In this document: positions 7,570 to 15,802 of the stretch, piece after piece
Position numbering within the stretch: the stretch's first letter is position 1
How the letters are laid out: every line of letters begins with the position of its first letter
Source: an uncultured Oscillospiraceae bacterium
GTDB taxonomy: Bacteria > Bacillota > Clostridia > Oscillospirales > Oscillospiraceae
Reading direction: 5' to 3'
Length of the DNA stretch: 32,542 bases
NCBI GenBank assembly: GCA_904398675.1
Contig: CAJFPI010000037.1
Location: 1-32,542 of the forward strand
Translations under genes and position numbers: made by a program
Notes under the pieces: generated by a model
What the model saw: the letters and a program-made list of their open reading frames with translations, nothing else
Told to the model about the DNA's origin: nothing
Databases searched by the model: none

Positions 7570-9595
7570 GTCCTTTTTCCCCAAGCTGGCTGCCCAGAGC
7601 ATACTGCTCAACCGCCGGTTCTACTTCCCCTATCTTCTTACCATCATCGGTACGGTGGCCGGATTCTACAACATTGACGCCATTGCCACCGACCCGGGCA
7701 TGGCCGACATGCCGAGAGCCGTCTATGTCATGACCTTCGCCTTTATCGGCGTGTATATCACCGGCCTTTTCGCCCTGCTCTTTCTCTTCTACACCAACAG
7801 CTTTCTCATGAAACGTCGGACGCGGGAGCTGGGGCTCTACAACATCCTGGGCATGGGGAAACGGCACATCGCCCTTCTCCTCATCTGGGAGAGCGTCTAC
7901 ACCGCCCTCATCGGCATCGGCGGGGGGCTATGCGCCGGGATCCTGCTCTACAAGCTGGTGACCCTGGCCCTCTACCGGATTTTGCATCTGGACGTCCCCT
8001 TCGGCTTTACCATCCAGCCACAGGCCGTGTTCACCACTCTGGTCCTCTTTGGGGTCATCCTTCTTTTGACGCTGCTGCACAACCTGCGGCGCATCACCTT
8101 TGCAAACCCCATCGCCCTTCTCCACGGGGAAAACATGGGGGAGCGGGAGCCGAAGACCCGGTGGATCCTGACCATCCTGGGCATTGCGTCCCTGAGCGGC
8201 GGATACGCCATCGCCCTGATGACCCGGGACTCCATGGAGGCCCTGGCCTTCTACTTCCTGGCGGTGATCCTGGTGATCATCGGCACCTACTGCCTCTTCA
8301 CCGCCGTGAGCATCGCGGTGCTCAAGCTGCTGCGGAAAAACAAAAAGTTCTACTACAAGACCACCCACTTCATCGGCATCTCCGGCATGCTCTACCGCAT
8401 GAAACGAAACGCCGTGGGTCTTGCCAACATCTGCATCCTCTCCACCATGGTGCTGGTGATGCTCTCCGGGACGCTGTCGCTGTATCTGGGCATCGAGGAC
8501 GTCATCGCCCAGCAGGCTCCCTCTGACCTACTGCTGAATATCTACTACAATCCTGACGAGCAGTCCGGCCCGGACATCCCCGGTTTCCAGGAGAAGGTCC
8601 GGCAGCGGGTGGAGGAGCTGGGCCAGTCTGTCACCCGCCTGGAGGGCAACTACTCCACCGATTTCTCCGCCAGCGGCCAGGACGGGGTCTACGCCCTGGA
8701 TTACGAGGGCGCGGCCCGCTACAGCTCCCTCACCGTCTTCACCTTCCTCACCGCCCAGGACTATGCCGCCCTCACCGGCCAGGCGGTCCCCGAGCTGGCG
8801 GCGGACGAGGCGCTGGTCTACGGCATCGGCGATGACTCTCTCACCTTCACCTATCTGGGGGAGACCCAGCCCCTCTCCTTCCGCGTGCGGGAGACCCTCT
8901 CGGACTTCCCCGCCATCTCCGGCGGCAGCTACGGCAATGTGGGCCGGCCGGCCATGGTGGTGGTAAGGGATATGGACACTCTCCTGGCCATCCGGCAGAT
9001 GTACAGCGTCACCGGCTCGCTCCACTCCATCCAGTACGAGTTCCGGGTGGACCTCACCGGCACGGCGGAGGAGCAGTACCAGCTGGGGCAGTCATTCCTG
9101 GATATTGACGCCGCGGACTTCACCGGAACCGGGGAATGGGACGTCCTCCGCTGCAACAGCTATGAGAGCATCTACGCGGAAAACTACGGCCTTGCCGGAG
9201 GATTTTTGTTCCTGGGCGTCTTCCTGGGCGTCCTCTTCATGATGGCCACGGTGCTCATCATCTACTACAAGCAGATCAGCGAGGGCTATGAGGACCGGCA
9301 GCGGTTCCAAATCATGGAAAAGGTGGGGCTGGACCAGCGGGATATCCGCCGCTCCATCAACAGCCAGGTGCTGACGGTGTTCTTCCTGCCCCTTCTGGTG
9401 GCGGCGCTCCATGTAGCCTTTGACTTTCGGCTGATGCTGCAGCTGCTGCAGATCTTCTCCATCACCAACACCGCCCTCACCGCGCTGTGCTCCCTGGGCG
9501 TTCTGGCGGTCTTTATCCTGCTGTACGCAGCGGTGTTCTCCCTCACCGCGAAAATCTACTACCGCATCGTCAGCCGCCCGGCGGACGGCATCTGA
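7562..9595 (+). CDS. FtsX-family ABC transporter permease, BceB-like
   Basis: About 680 aa, N-terminal TM block, large loop of about 200 aa (DVIAQQAPSDLLLNIYYNPDE...), C-terminal FtsX-type TMs; overlaps the ATPase stop. Exact start uncertain (track gives 7553). Confidence 0.9.
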   Translation: MAKSFFPKLAAQSILLNRRFYFPYLLTIIGTVAGFYNIDAIATDPGMADMPRAVYVMTFAFIGVYITGLFALLFLFYTNSFLMKRRTRELGLYNILGMGKRHIALLLIWESVYTALIGIGGGLCAGILLYKLVTLALYRILHLDVPFGFTIQPQAVFTTLVLFGVILLLTLLHNLRRITFANPIALLHGENMGEREPKTRWILTILGIASLSGGYAIALMTRDSMEALAFYFLAVILVIIGTYCLFTAVSIAVLKLLRKNKKFYYKTTHFIGISGMLYRMKRNAVGLANICILSTMVLVMLSGTLSLYLGIEDVIAQQAPSDLLLNIYYNPDEQSGPDIPGFQEKVRQRVEELGQSVTRLEGNYSTDFSASGQDGVYALDYEGAARYSSLTVFTFLTAQDYAALTGQAVPELAADEALVYGIGDDSLTFTYLGETQPLSFRVRETLSDFPAISGGSYGNVGRPAMVVVRDMDTLLAIRQMYSVTGSLHSIQYEFRVDLTGTAEEQYQLGQSFLDIDAADFTGTGEWDVLRCNSYESIYAENYGLAGGFLFLGVFLGVLFMMATVLIIYYKQISEGYEDRQRFQIMEKVGLDQRDIRRSINSQVLTVFFLPLLVAALHVAFDFRLMLQLLQIFSITNTALTALCSLGVLAVFILLYAAVFSLTAKIYYRIVSRPADGI

Positions 9596-9609
9596 AAGGA
9601 GGAACGGTT

Positions 9610-10053
9610 ATGATCCAACTGCCAAGGCTGGCCGCGGCGGCATTGCTGGCGGCAAACCTGCTCACCGCCTGCGCCGCCCCGCCGGAGCAGGCAGAGGAGA
9701 TCCCCGACGACACCTTCGCTGTCCGTCTCATCTGCGAGAGCCAGGACATCTACCGGATCTACTACTCCTGCTATCTGGACGGCGCCTACTACAGCATGGG
9801 CGGCGTGGCGGATCTGGATGGGAAGGCGCTGACGGAGGAGGCCCCCATGACGATCTACTTCCCCAAGTCCTACTTTGACGGAGCGGAGGATATCTCCACC
9901 TTCTCCATGGACTTCTCCCCCTACGGGGAAAGCGACACCTCGGAGCTGGCCACCACCGCCCGGCTTTCGATCCCGGCGGCCTATGGGACCTGCTGCACCG
10001 TGGTGTTCTCCGGGGACAGGGAGACGGGGTTCACCGCCGCGCTGCAGGAATAG
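9610..10053 (+). CDS. Putative lipoprotein of unknown function, downstream of bceAB
   Basis: MIQLPRLAAAALLAANLLTACAAPPEQ: signal peptide plus lipobox LLTAC; AGGAGG upstream of ATG 9610. Confidence 0.75.
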   Translation: MIQLPRLAAAALLAANLLTACAAPPEQAEEIPDDTFAVRLICESQDIYRIYYSCYLDGAYYSMGGVADLDGKALTEEAPMTIYFPKSYFDGAEDISTFSMDFSPYGESDTSELATTARLSIPAAYGTCCTVVFSGDRETGFTAALQE

Positions 10054-10068
10054 AGGAGGTGGCAAAGG

Positions 10069-10227
10069 ATGCACGGGAAAACGCTGCTGCTCGCCCTTCT
10101 CTGCCTGGGGCTGTTCCTGGCGGCCTGCGGCGCAGAGGCACCCAGAGGCGGTGTCCCGGCCGATGCGGCGGGGGTTACTGTGTCGATCGACGTGACCTCG
10201 GAGGGGATCGCGGAGGCGCTCCCCTGA
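10069..10227 (+). CDS. Very small putative lipoprotein (52 aa), absent from the ORF track
   Basis: MHGKTLLLALLCLGLFLAACGAEAPRGGVPADAAGVTVSIDVTSEGIAEALP*; strong RBS GAGGAGGT and lipobox LAAC. Confidence 0.6.
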   Translation: MHGKTLLLALLCLGLFLAACGAEAPRGGVPADAAGVTVSIDVTSEGIAEALP

Positions 10228-10237
10228 CTGCCCGCCC

Positions 10238-10266
10238 TTGTCTCCCCGCCCTTTTCCGGGTATAAT
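10238..10266 (+). promoter_or_regulatory. Sigma-A-like promoter for mobA
   Basis: TTGTCT - 17 bp - TATAAT, 32 bp upstream of the mobA start. Confidence 0.6.
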
Positions 10267-10298
10267 GGAGAAAACAGCGGGCAAAAGGGGGCGGGTCT

Positions 10299-10907
10299 AT
10301 GGCAAGGGCGCGGGAGGCAATCAGTGCGGCCATCCTCTGGGGCGGGGGCAGTCGGCGGATGGGCCGGGACAAGGGTCTTCTTCCCTGGGGCGGCGGAACA
10401 TTTCTGACCACTCTGGCCGCAAATCTCTCCGGCGCGGAGACGCTGCTGCTGGCGGCGGGGGACCGGCGGGAGATCCCCCCGGGTCCCTGGCGGGCCGTGG
10501 CGGACCAGTTCCCCGGCTGCGGCCCTCTGGCGGGGCTCCAGGCGGCCCTGGCCGCTTGTCCCGCCCCACTCCTTTTCGCCGTGGCCTGCGACATGCCCCT
10601 GGCTGGCTTTGACGCCGCCCGGGCTTTGGCCGGGCATCTCACGGCGGGATCCCTGGCCGCGGTGCCGGTGGACGCCGCCGGCCGCCGCCATCCCCTCTGC
10701 GCCCTGTACCGGCGGGAGCTTGCCCCGCTTTTGGCGGATCTTCTTCAGGCTGGGGAGCGGCGGGTCACAGCGGCGCTGGAGCGGTTCCCGGCGGACTTTG
10801 TCCCCGCCTCCGCCCTCCCCCGGGGAGAGGACACGCTGCTGAATCTCAACACCCCCGAGGCCTATGAGGCCTTCTGCCGCCGGTTCGGCCCGGAACCCCC
10901 TAAATAG
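10299..10907 (+). CDS. mobA: Molybdenum cofactor guanylyltransferase MobA
   Basis: AAILWGGGSRRMGRDKGLLPW (variant of ILAGGxSxRMGxDK), DQFPGCGPLAGLQAAL, ACDMPL, LLNLNTPE. Confidence 0.88.
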   Translation: MARAREAISAAILWGGGSRRMGRDKGLLPWGGGTFLTTLAANLSGAETLLLAAGDRREIPPGPWRAVADQFPGCGPLAGLQAALAACPAPLLFAVACDMPLAGFDAARALAGHLTAGSLAAVPVDAAGRRHPLCALYRRELAPLLADLLQAGERRVTAALERFPADFVPASALPRGEDTLLNLNTPEAYEAFCRRFGPEPPK

Positions 10908-10913
10908 AGAAAA

Positions 10914-10953
10914 AGCGTCCCGCGCCGGAGCAGCTGCTCCGGCGCGGGACGCT
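10914..10953. terminator. Perfect 40-bp palindrome, bidirectional terminator between convergent mobA and molybdoenzyme gene
   Basis: AGCGTCCCGCGCCGGAGCAGCTGCTCCGGCGCGGGACGCT. Confidence 0.75.
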
Positions 10954-10984
10954 GATTGTTAAATCCGGCAGTCTCTTTCCGGGC

Positions 10985-13807
10985 TTATGTCTGGCTGGCC
11001 GCCCTGCGGATCTCCACAAGGTTGGTGTGCTGGGGGTTGCCGCTGGTGAGCGGGGTGGCCCGGTGGCTCATGGTCAGCACGTTGATGCTGCCCCGGGTGT
11101 CCACCCCCGTCTTGTCCGGGGTGTACCACCCGCCCTCGCTGAGGGCCGCCGCCCCCTCCACGATATCCTCCGTCACCCTGGCCGGGACGCGGACAGTCCC
11201 CCGGGCGTTGAAGATCTCCACCAGTTCCCCATCCCGGATGCCCCGGGCCGCCGCGTCCGCCGGGTGCATCCATACCGCCGGGGGATCCAGGGCCTCCAGC
11301 AGGCGGTTTTGGTCGTGGATGGAGTGGCAGCGGCGCTTGGTGTGGTAGCCGATGAGCTGCAGGGGATAGGTCTCCCGCAGCGGATCCGCCACTCCCTCCT
11401 CGCAGGGGACATAGCGGGGGATGGCCGGGATCTCCTCCGGCCTTCCCATGTCGTAAAGCCGCTTGGAGAAGATCTCAATCTTTCCGGAGGGGGTGTCAAA
11501 GGGTTTTCCCGCCTCCACATTCTCCTGAAAGGCCACATAGGGCCGGTTGTTCCGGTAGACGTGGCAGCCCCTGGCGCGGAAGGTCTCAAAGTCCGGCAGC
11601 TCCGGCTCCCGCTGCCGCCCCTCCTCGTAGAGCGCCCGGATCCAGTCCGCCAGCTCCCGGCGGCCCAGGGTAAAGTCCTCCCCGTGGCCCAGATACGCCG
11701 CCATTTTCCGTATCCACTCATATTCAAACTGCGCGCCGAACACCGGCTCGATGGCCTGCTGGTTATAGAGCAGGTAGTCCGACTCCATCCAGGGCGGCAC
11801 CACATTCTCCACCTCGAAGAAGGAGACCCCCGGCAGAAGGAGGTCGGCAAACCTGGCCCCCGGCGTCATGAACAGGTCTGAGACCACCAGCAGCTCCAGC
11901 TTGTCCGGCGCCTTCAGGATGCGGACGGTGTCGTTGATATTGGAGTGCTGGTTGAGAAGGATGCCGCTGGCCAGGTTGAAGATCACCTTCACGCCTGTCT
12001 CCAGCCGCTCCACTCCCCGCAGGCCGTTGGAGGCGTTCAGGGTTTCCGGCGCGTCGATGGCCCGGGTCCACTGGAAGGTGGCGATGGAGCCGGGGTAGGG
12101 GTTCTCCTTAGGCGCAAAATAGGGGGAGAGGTGGCCGTGGCGGGTGGCATAGGCCCCGGCGGCGCCGCCGGGAACGCCCACGTTCCCGGTGAGGCAGGCC
12201 AGCATGGCGCAGCTGCGGACATTCTGCTCCCCGTTCAGCGTCCGCTGGGGGCCGAGCCCCGGCAGGAGGCAGGCCGGCTTTGTCCGTGCAAAGCGCTCCG
12301 CCAGATCCCGGATGGTCTCCGCCGGGACGCCGCAGATGGCCTCCGCCCACTCCGGCGTCTTCAAAACGCCGTCCTTTTTCCCAAAGAGGTAGCTGTGGTA
12401 GCTCTCCCCGGCGGGAACGCCCTGGGGCATATGGGCCTCGTCAAAGCCCAGACAGAACCGGTCCATAAAGGCCTGGTCCTGGAGCCCCTCGCTCCAGATC
12501 ACATAGGCCATGGCGTCCGCCAGGGCCCCGTCGGTGCCGGGGCGGATGGGGATCCACTGGTCGGCAAAGAGCTTGGCCGTGTCGCTGCGCCGGGGATCGA
12601 TGACAATGATGGGGATACCCTGCTGCTTGAGCTGCACCAGCACCTGCTGCTGGTCGCCGCCCCAGTGGGTGGAGGCGGGGTTGTGGCCCCAGAGGAGCAG
12701 GAGCTTTGTGTTCAGAAGGTCCGCCTCCGGGCTGCCGCAGACGGAGGTCCCGTAGATATAGGGCAGGGTCAGCAGGGCGCAGCCCACGCTGTAGGTGTTG
12801 TAGTAGTCCAGATACCCGCCCTCCAGGCTCAAAAGGTGCTTGACGAACCGGTCCCCCCGCACCAGGGCGCTGACGCCGGAGGCGCTGGGGACATACCGGG
12901 CGCCGGGGCCGTACTTCTCCCCCGCCCGGCGGATGCCCTCCGCCGCCATGCGGGCCGCCTCGTCCCAGGAGATGCGGCGGAACACCCCGCTCCCCCGCTC
13001 CCCGGCCCGGACCATGGGGTAGCGCAGGCGCCGGGAGGTGAGGAAGGTCTGGCGGTAGGCCCGGCCCCGGGGACAGCCGGGAAAATCCTTGCCGGGAACC
13101 GTCCGGTCCGGGGAGATGGAGAGAACGCACCCCTCCTGCACCCGGGCCAGCATCTTGCACTTGTTGCCGCAGTCGCAGAAACTGGCGAGGCTGACGGTCC
13201 GCTCCGGCTCCAGGGGGATCTCCTTCCCCCGCCGCCAGGACCAGCTGTCGAAGTCCTCCCAGCCGCCCCTTGCAAGCAGCCCTTCATCCTCCCTGCCTTC
13301 AATGGCCTCCCGCAGCAGCCGGAGCACCAGGGACGCGTCCGCCCCCTGCTCCTCCCGCTCCAGGGCCAGGGACACGGCGTGGGCGGTGTCGATGAAGAAT
13401 TTCTGCAGAAATTCCTCCGCCGCCCCCTCCAGGTCCGCCCCGCCGCCATGGAGGCGGGAGACGGCCAGATACTCCAGGAAACGGCACTGCTGGCCGATGA
13501 AGTCCGGCGGGTTTCCGTCCATCGCCGCCCAGGCGTAGCCGTATTTTTTATAATATCGTATAACCTCCAGCGTCACCTCGTTGAGGAGGATGTCCTCCCC
13601 GCCGATGCAGGCCGAGGCCCAGAGGGGGATGTAGATGTCCGCGCAGGTCCCCTTGAAGAGCTGGTCATACCGCTCCTGGGTCAGCGCGGAATCCAGCCCC
13701 GCCAGCGGGGCGGCCTCCTCCCGCCACCGGGTGAGGTCCTCAAAAAAGAGGCGCAGCAGATGCCAGCGGACATAACCGACGAGGCATTTCCTGTCCAGCA
13801 GATTCAT
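10985..13807 (-). CDS. Molybdopterin oxidoreductase (DMSO reductase family) catalytic subunit with N-terminal TorD-like chaperone domain
   Basis: About res 1-175 resemble TorD/DmsD chaperones (PLWASACIGGEDILLNEVTLEVIRYYKKYGYAWAAMDGNPPDFIGQQCRFLEYLA); about res 205-940 are DmsA-like (CDCGNKCKM...CPRGRAYRQTFLTSRRLRYPMVRAGERGSGVFRRISWDEA, YYNTYSVG, LWGHNPASTHWGG, IDPRRSDTAKLFADQWIPIRPGTDGALADAMAYVI). No Tat signal peptide. Confidence 0.9.
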   Translation of the reverse strand: MNLLDRKCLVGYVRWHLLRLFFEDLTRWREEAAPLAGLDSALTQERYDQLFKGTCADIYIPLWASACIGGEDILLNEVTLEVIRYYKKYGYAWAAMDGNPPDFIGQQCRFLEYLAVSRLHGGGADLEGAAEEFLQKFFIDTAHAVSLALEREEQGADASLVLRLLREAIEGREDEGLLARGGWEDFDSWSWRRGKEIPLEPERTVSLASFCDCGNKCKMLARVQEGCVLSISPDRTVPGKDFPGCPRGRAYRQTFLTSRRLRYPMVRAGERGSGVFRRISWDEAARMAAEGIRRAGEKYGPGARYVPSASGVSALVRGDRFVKHLLSLEGGYLDYYNTYSVGCALLTLPYIYGTSVCGSPEADLLNTKLLLLWGHNPASTHWGGDQQQVLVQLKQQGIPIIVIDPRRSDTAKLFADQWIPIRPGTDGALADAMAYVIWSEGLQDQAFMDRFCLGFDEAHMPQGVPAGESYHSYLFGKKDGVLKTPEWAEAICGVPAETIRDLAERFARTKPACLLPGLGPQRTLNGEQNVRSCAMLACLTGNVGVPGGAAGAYATRHGHLSPYFAPKENPYPGSIATFQWTRAIDAPETLNASNGLRGVERLETGVKVIFNLASGILLNQHSNINDTVRILKAPDKLELLVVSDLFMTPGARFADLLLPGVSFFEVENVVPPWMESDYLLYNQQAIEPVFGAQFEYEWIRKMAAYLGHGEDFTLGRRELADWIRALYEEGRQREPELPDFETFRARGCHVYRNNRPYVAFQENVEAGKPFDTPSGKIEIFSKRLYDMGRPEEIPAIPRYVPCEEGVADPLRETYPLQLIGYHTKRRCHSIHDQNRLLEALDPPAVWMHPADAAARGIRDGELVEIFNARGTVRVPARVTEDIVEGAAALSEGGWYTPDKTGVDTRGSINVLTMSHRATPLTSGNPQHTNLVEIRRAASQT

Positions 13808-14997
13808 CCCTTCGCCCCCTTTCCCAAAATTTCCTCCTTCAGCCCGTACATGGCCGCCAGGTTCCCGATCAGCGCCGCGCCCACCAGTTTCCCGTCCCGG
13901 TAGACCTTTTTCTCATAAAAGCTGCCGCTGCGGGGGTTCACATAGAGCCGGTCCTTCCCCGCGCCGCGGGACACTTCAATGCTGTAGCTGTCGTCTCCGG
14001 CGGCGTTCTGCCCCAGGTCTCCCAGGGCAAAGAGGGCGATACGGCGGCTGTTGAGCACCAGGGACATGTCGCAGCCGGTGTAGGCCGCGCTGCCGCCGGC
14101 GGCGTTGATCCCAGCCACCCGCCCCTGTTCCATCCCCTGGGACCAGAGGGCGGCGTTGACGCCCTGGTACTGGGCGCAGTCGCCGCAGGCGAACACCGCC
14201 GGCGCGCTGGTCTCCATCCGCTCATTGACTACAATGGCCCGCTCCACGGCGATGCCCGCCTCCCGGGCCAGGGAGACATTGGCCCGGACGCCGCAGGCCA
14301 CCACCACAAAATCACAGGGAAATCTGCGGCCGTCGGCCAGGCGGACGGCGCTGACCGCCTCCGTCCCCTCCAGGGCCTCAATCTTCGCGTCGGTGTGGAT
14401 GGCAAAATCCCGCACCTGGCTCTGGAAGGCCCGGGAGGTCTCCTCGTCCAGCTGCCGGGGCATGAGATAGGGCATGGCCTCCAGCACCGTCACCTCCAGT
14501 CCGTAGCGGCACAGCTCAAAGGCGCACTCCAGCCCGATGACGCCCCCGCCGATGATGACGCACCGCCGCCCCAGAAGAGCCGCGGCCTTGATGAGGCGGA
14601 TGTCGTCCTTGGTGCGGATGGTGCAGAGGCCGGGGAGGTCCTTCCCCGCAAAGGGGGGCACAAAGTTGGAGGCCCCGGTGGCCAGGATGCACCGGCCGTA
14701 TTCGATCGTCTCTCCTCCTACCCGCACGGTCTTTGCCGCCGCATCCAGCCCCTCCACGCGGGCGCCCCGCAGCAGCGTGATCCGCTGCTCACGGTACCAC
14801 CCCTCGTCGTGGAGAGGGATGTCGCACCGGTCAAAGGAGGCCAGGGGACGCTTTGTCAGCATGGGCCGGGCGTAGGGCAGATCCCCCTCCCCGTCGGCCA
14901 GGAGGATCTCCCCCTCCCGGTCCAGCTCCCGGATGGCGGCAGCGGCGCTGACGCCGGCCACGCCGGCCCCCGCGATGACATACGCTGCTTTCCTCAC
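13804..14997 (-). CDS. FAD/NAD(P)-dependent oxidoreductase (NADH:rubredoxin/nitrite-reductase-type pyridine nucleotide-disulfide family)
   Basis: N-terminal GAGVAGVSAAAAIREL, second Rossmann VIIGGGVIGLECAFELCRYGLEVTVLE, FACGDCAQ; 4-bp ATGA overlaps with both neighbours. Confidence 0.9.
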   Translation of the reverse strand: MRKAAYVIAGAGVAGVSAAAAIRELDREGEILLADGEGDLPYARPMLTKRPLASFDRCDIPLHDEGWYREQRITLLRGARVEGLDAAAKTVRVGGETIEYGRCILATGASNFVPPFAGKDLPGLCTIRTKDDIRLIKAAALLGRRCVIIGGGVIGLECAFELCRYGLEVTVLEAMPYLMPRQLDEETSRAFQSQVRDFAIHTDAKIEALEGTEAVSAVRLADGRRFPCDFVVVACGVRANVSLAREAGIAVERAIVVNERMETSAPAVFACGDCAQYQGVNAALWSQGMEQGRVAGINAAGGSAAYTGCDMSLVLNSRRIALFALGDLGQNAAGDDSYSIEVSRGAGKDRLYVNPRSGSFYEKKVYRDGKLVGAALIGNLAAMYGLKEEILGKGAKG

Positions 14998-15545
14998 GGC
15001 TCCTCCTCCTTCTTTTTGCAGACTACCCGGGTCTTGGGCTCCGTCAGTGTGGGCGCGGGCAGGAAGGACAGGGCAGGCATCTCCGCGCCGTCAGTCCGCT
15101 GGAAGTAGTCCAGATCCCCCCACCGAAGGCTCCTGGTGGGACAGGCCTCCACGCACACAGGCGGCAGCCCCTGCTCCTGCCGCTCCACGCACCCGTCGCA
15201 CTTCTGCGTCACGCCCCGCCTTTCGCTGAAGGACACCGCCCCGTAGGGGCAGTTCCACACGCAGGCCCCGCAGCCGATGCACAGCCCGTCGTCGTGGAGG
15301 ACGAAACCCTCCTCCGTCTGGTGCATGGCGCCGGTGGGACAGGCTTTGACGCAGTAGGGATTTTTGCAGTGGTTGCAGGCGCCGGAGTAGGGAATGGAGA
15401 TGCGCCGCCCATCCTTGACCACCTCCCGCAGCTCCACCCGCCGGAAATATTCCCCTTCCCCCAGGCCGTGGCTCTCCTGGCAGGCTACCTGGCAGGCATA
15501 GCAGGCAAGGCAGGTGGTGCTGTTATATCGAAATCCAAACGCCAT
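14994..15545 (-). CDS. 4Fe-4S ferredoxin electron-transfer subunit (DmsB/NrfC-like)
   Basis: Start MAFGFRYNSTTCLACYACQVACQESHG, CNHCKNPYCVKACPTGAM, CIGCGACVWNCPYGAV, CDGCVERQEQGLPPVCVEACPT: four Cys clusters. Track start at 15776 rejected in favour of ATG at 15545. Confidence 0.92.
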   Translation of the reverse strand: MAFGFRYNSTTCLACYACQVACQESHGLGEGEYFRRVELREVVKDGRRISIPYSGACNHCKNPYCVKACPTGAMHQTEEGFVLHDDGLCIGCGACVWNCPYGAVSFSERRGVTQKCDGCVERQEQGLPPVCVEACPTRSLRWGDLDYFQRTDGAEMPALSFLPAPTLTEPKTRVVCKKKEEEP

Positions 15546-15761
15546 CGATACCCCCCGTTTCTTATTGACTTCTCCGCAAATCATTCCGGTCCGTCTGTTC
15601 AAGCTGCAGACAAGATATGATTTACGATACCATAACAAATTCCGCATTGCAAGTGGCAGCAGGGCAAATTGTACGCTGCATTTACAGCATGAGATTTTCG
15701 GCCCCATTGCCCCTGTCCCGGCGGCGCAGCGCGGGGCGGCAAACGGTCGAGAGGATGTAAA

Positions 15762-15797
15762 AACTTCCCCGCACACAGGGATGTGTACGGGGAAGTT
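15762..15797 (-). terminator. Hairpin terminator for the 15803-17623 gene
   Basis: AACTTCCCCG ... CGGGGAAGTT with nested ACACA/TGTGT. Confidence 0.65.
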
Positions 15798-15802
15798 CTC
15801 GT

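Noticed and set aside
6514-7611. 365-aa minus-strand ORF opposite bceA
   Set aside because: Shadow ORF over an ABC ATPase; part lies in the structured noncoding repeat.
11945-13903. 652-aa plus-strand ORF antisense to the molybdoenzyme gene
   Set aside because: Shadow ORF; the minus strand encodes a complete DmsA-like protein.
15546-15776. 77-aa N-terminal extension of the ferredoxin subunit
   Set aside because: DmsB-type proteins start just before the first Cys cluster; ATG at 15545 (MAFGFRYNSTTCLACYAC) fits, and the extension covers the promoter region.
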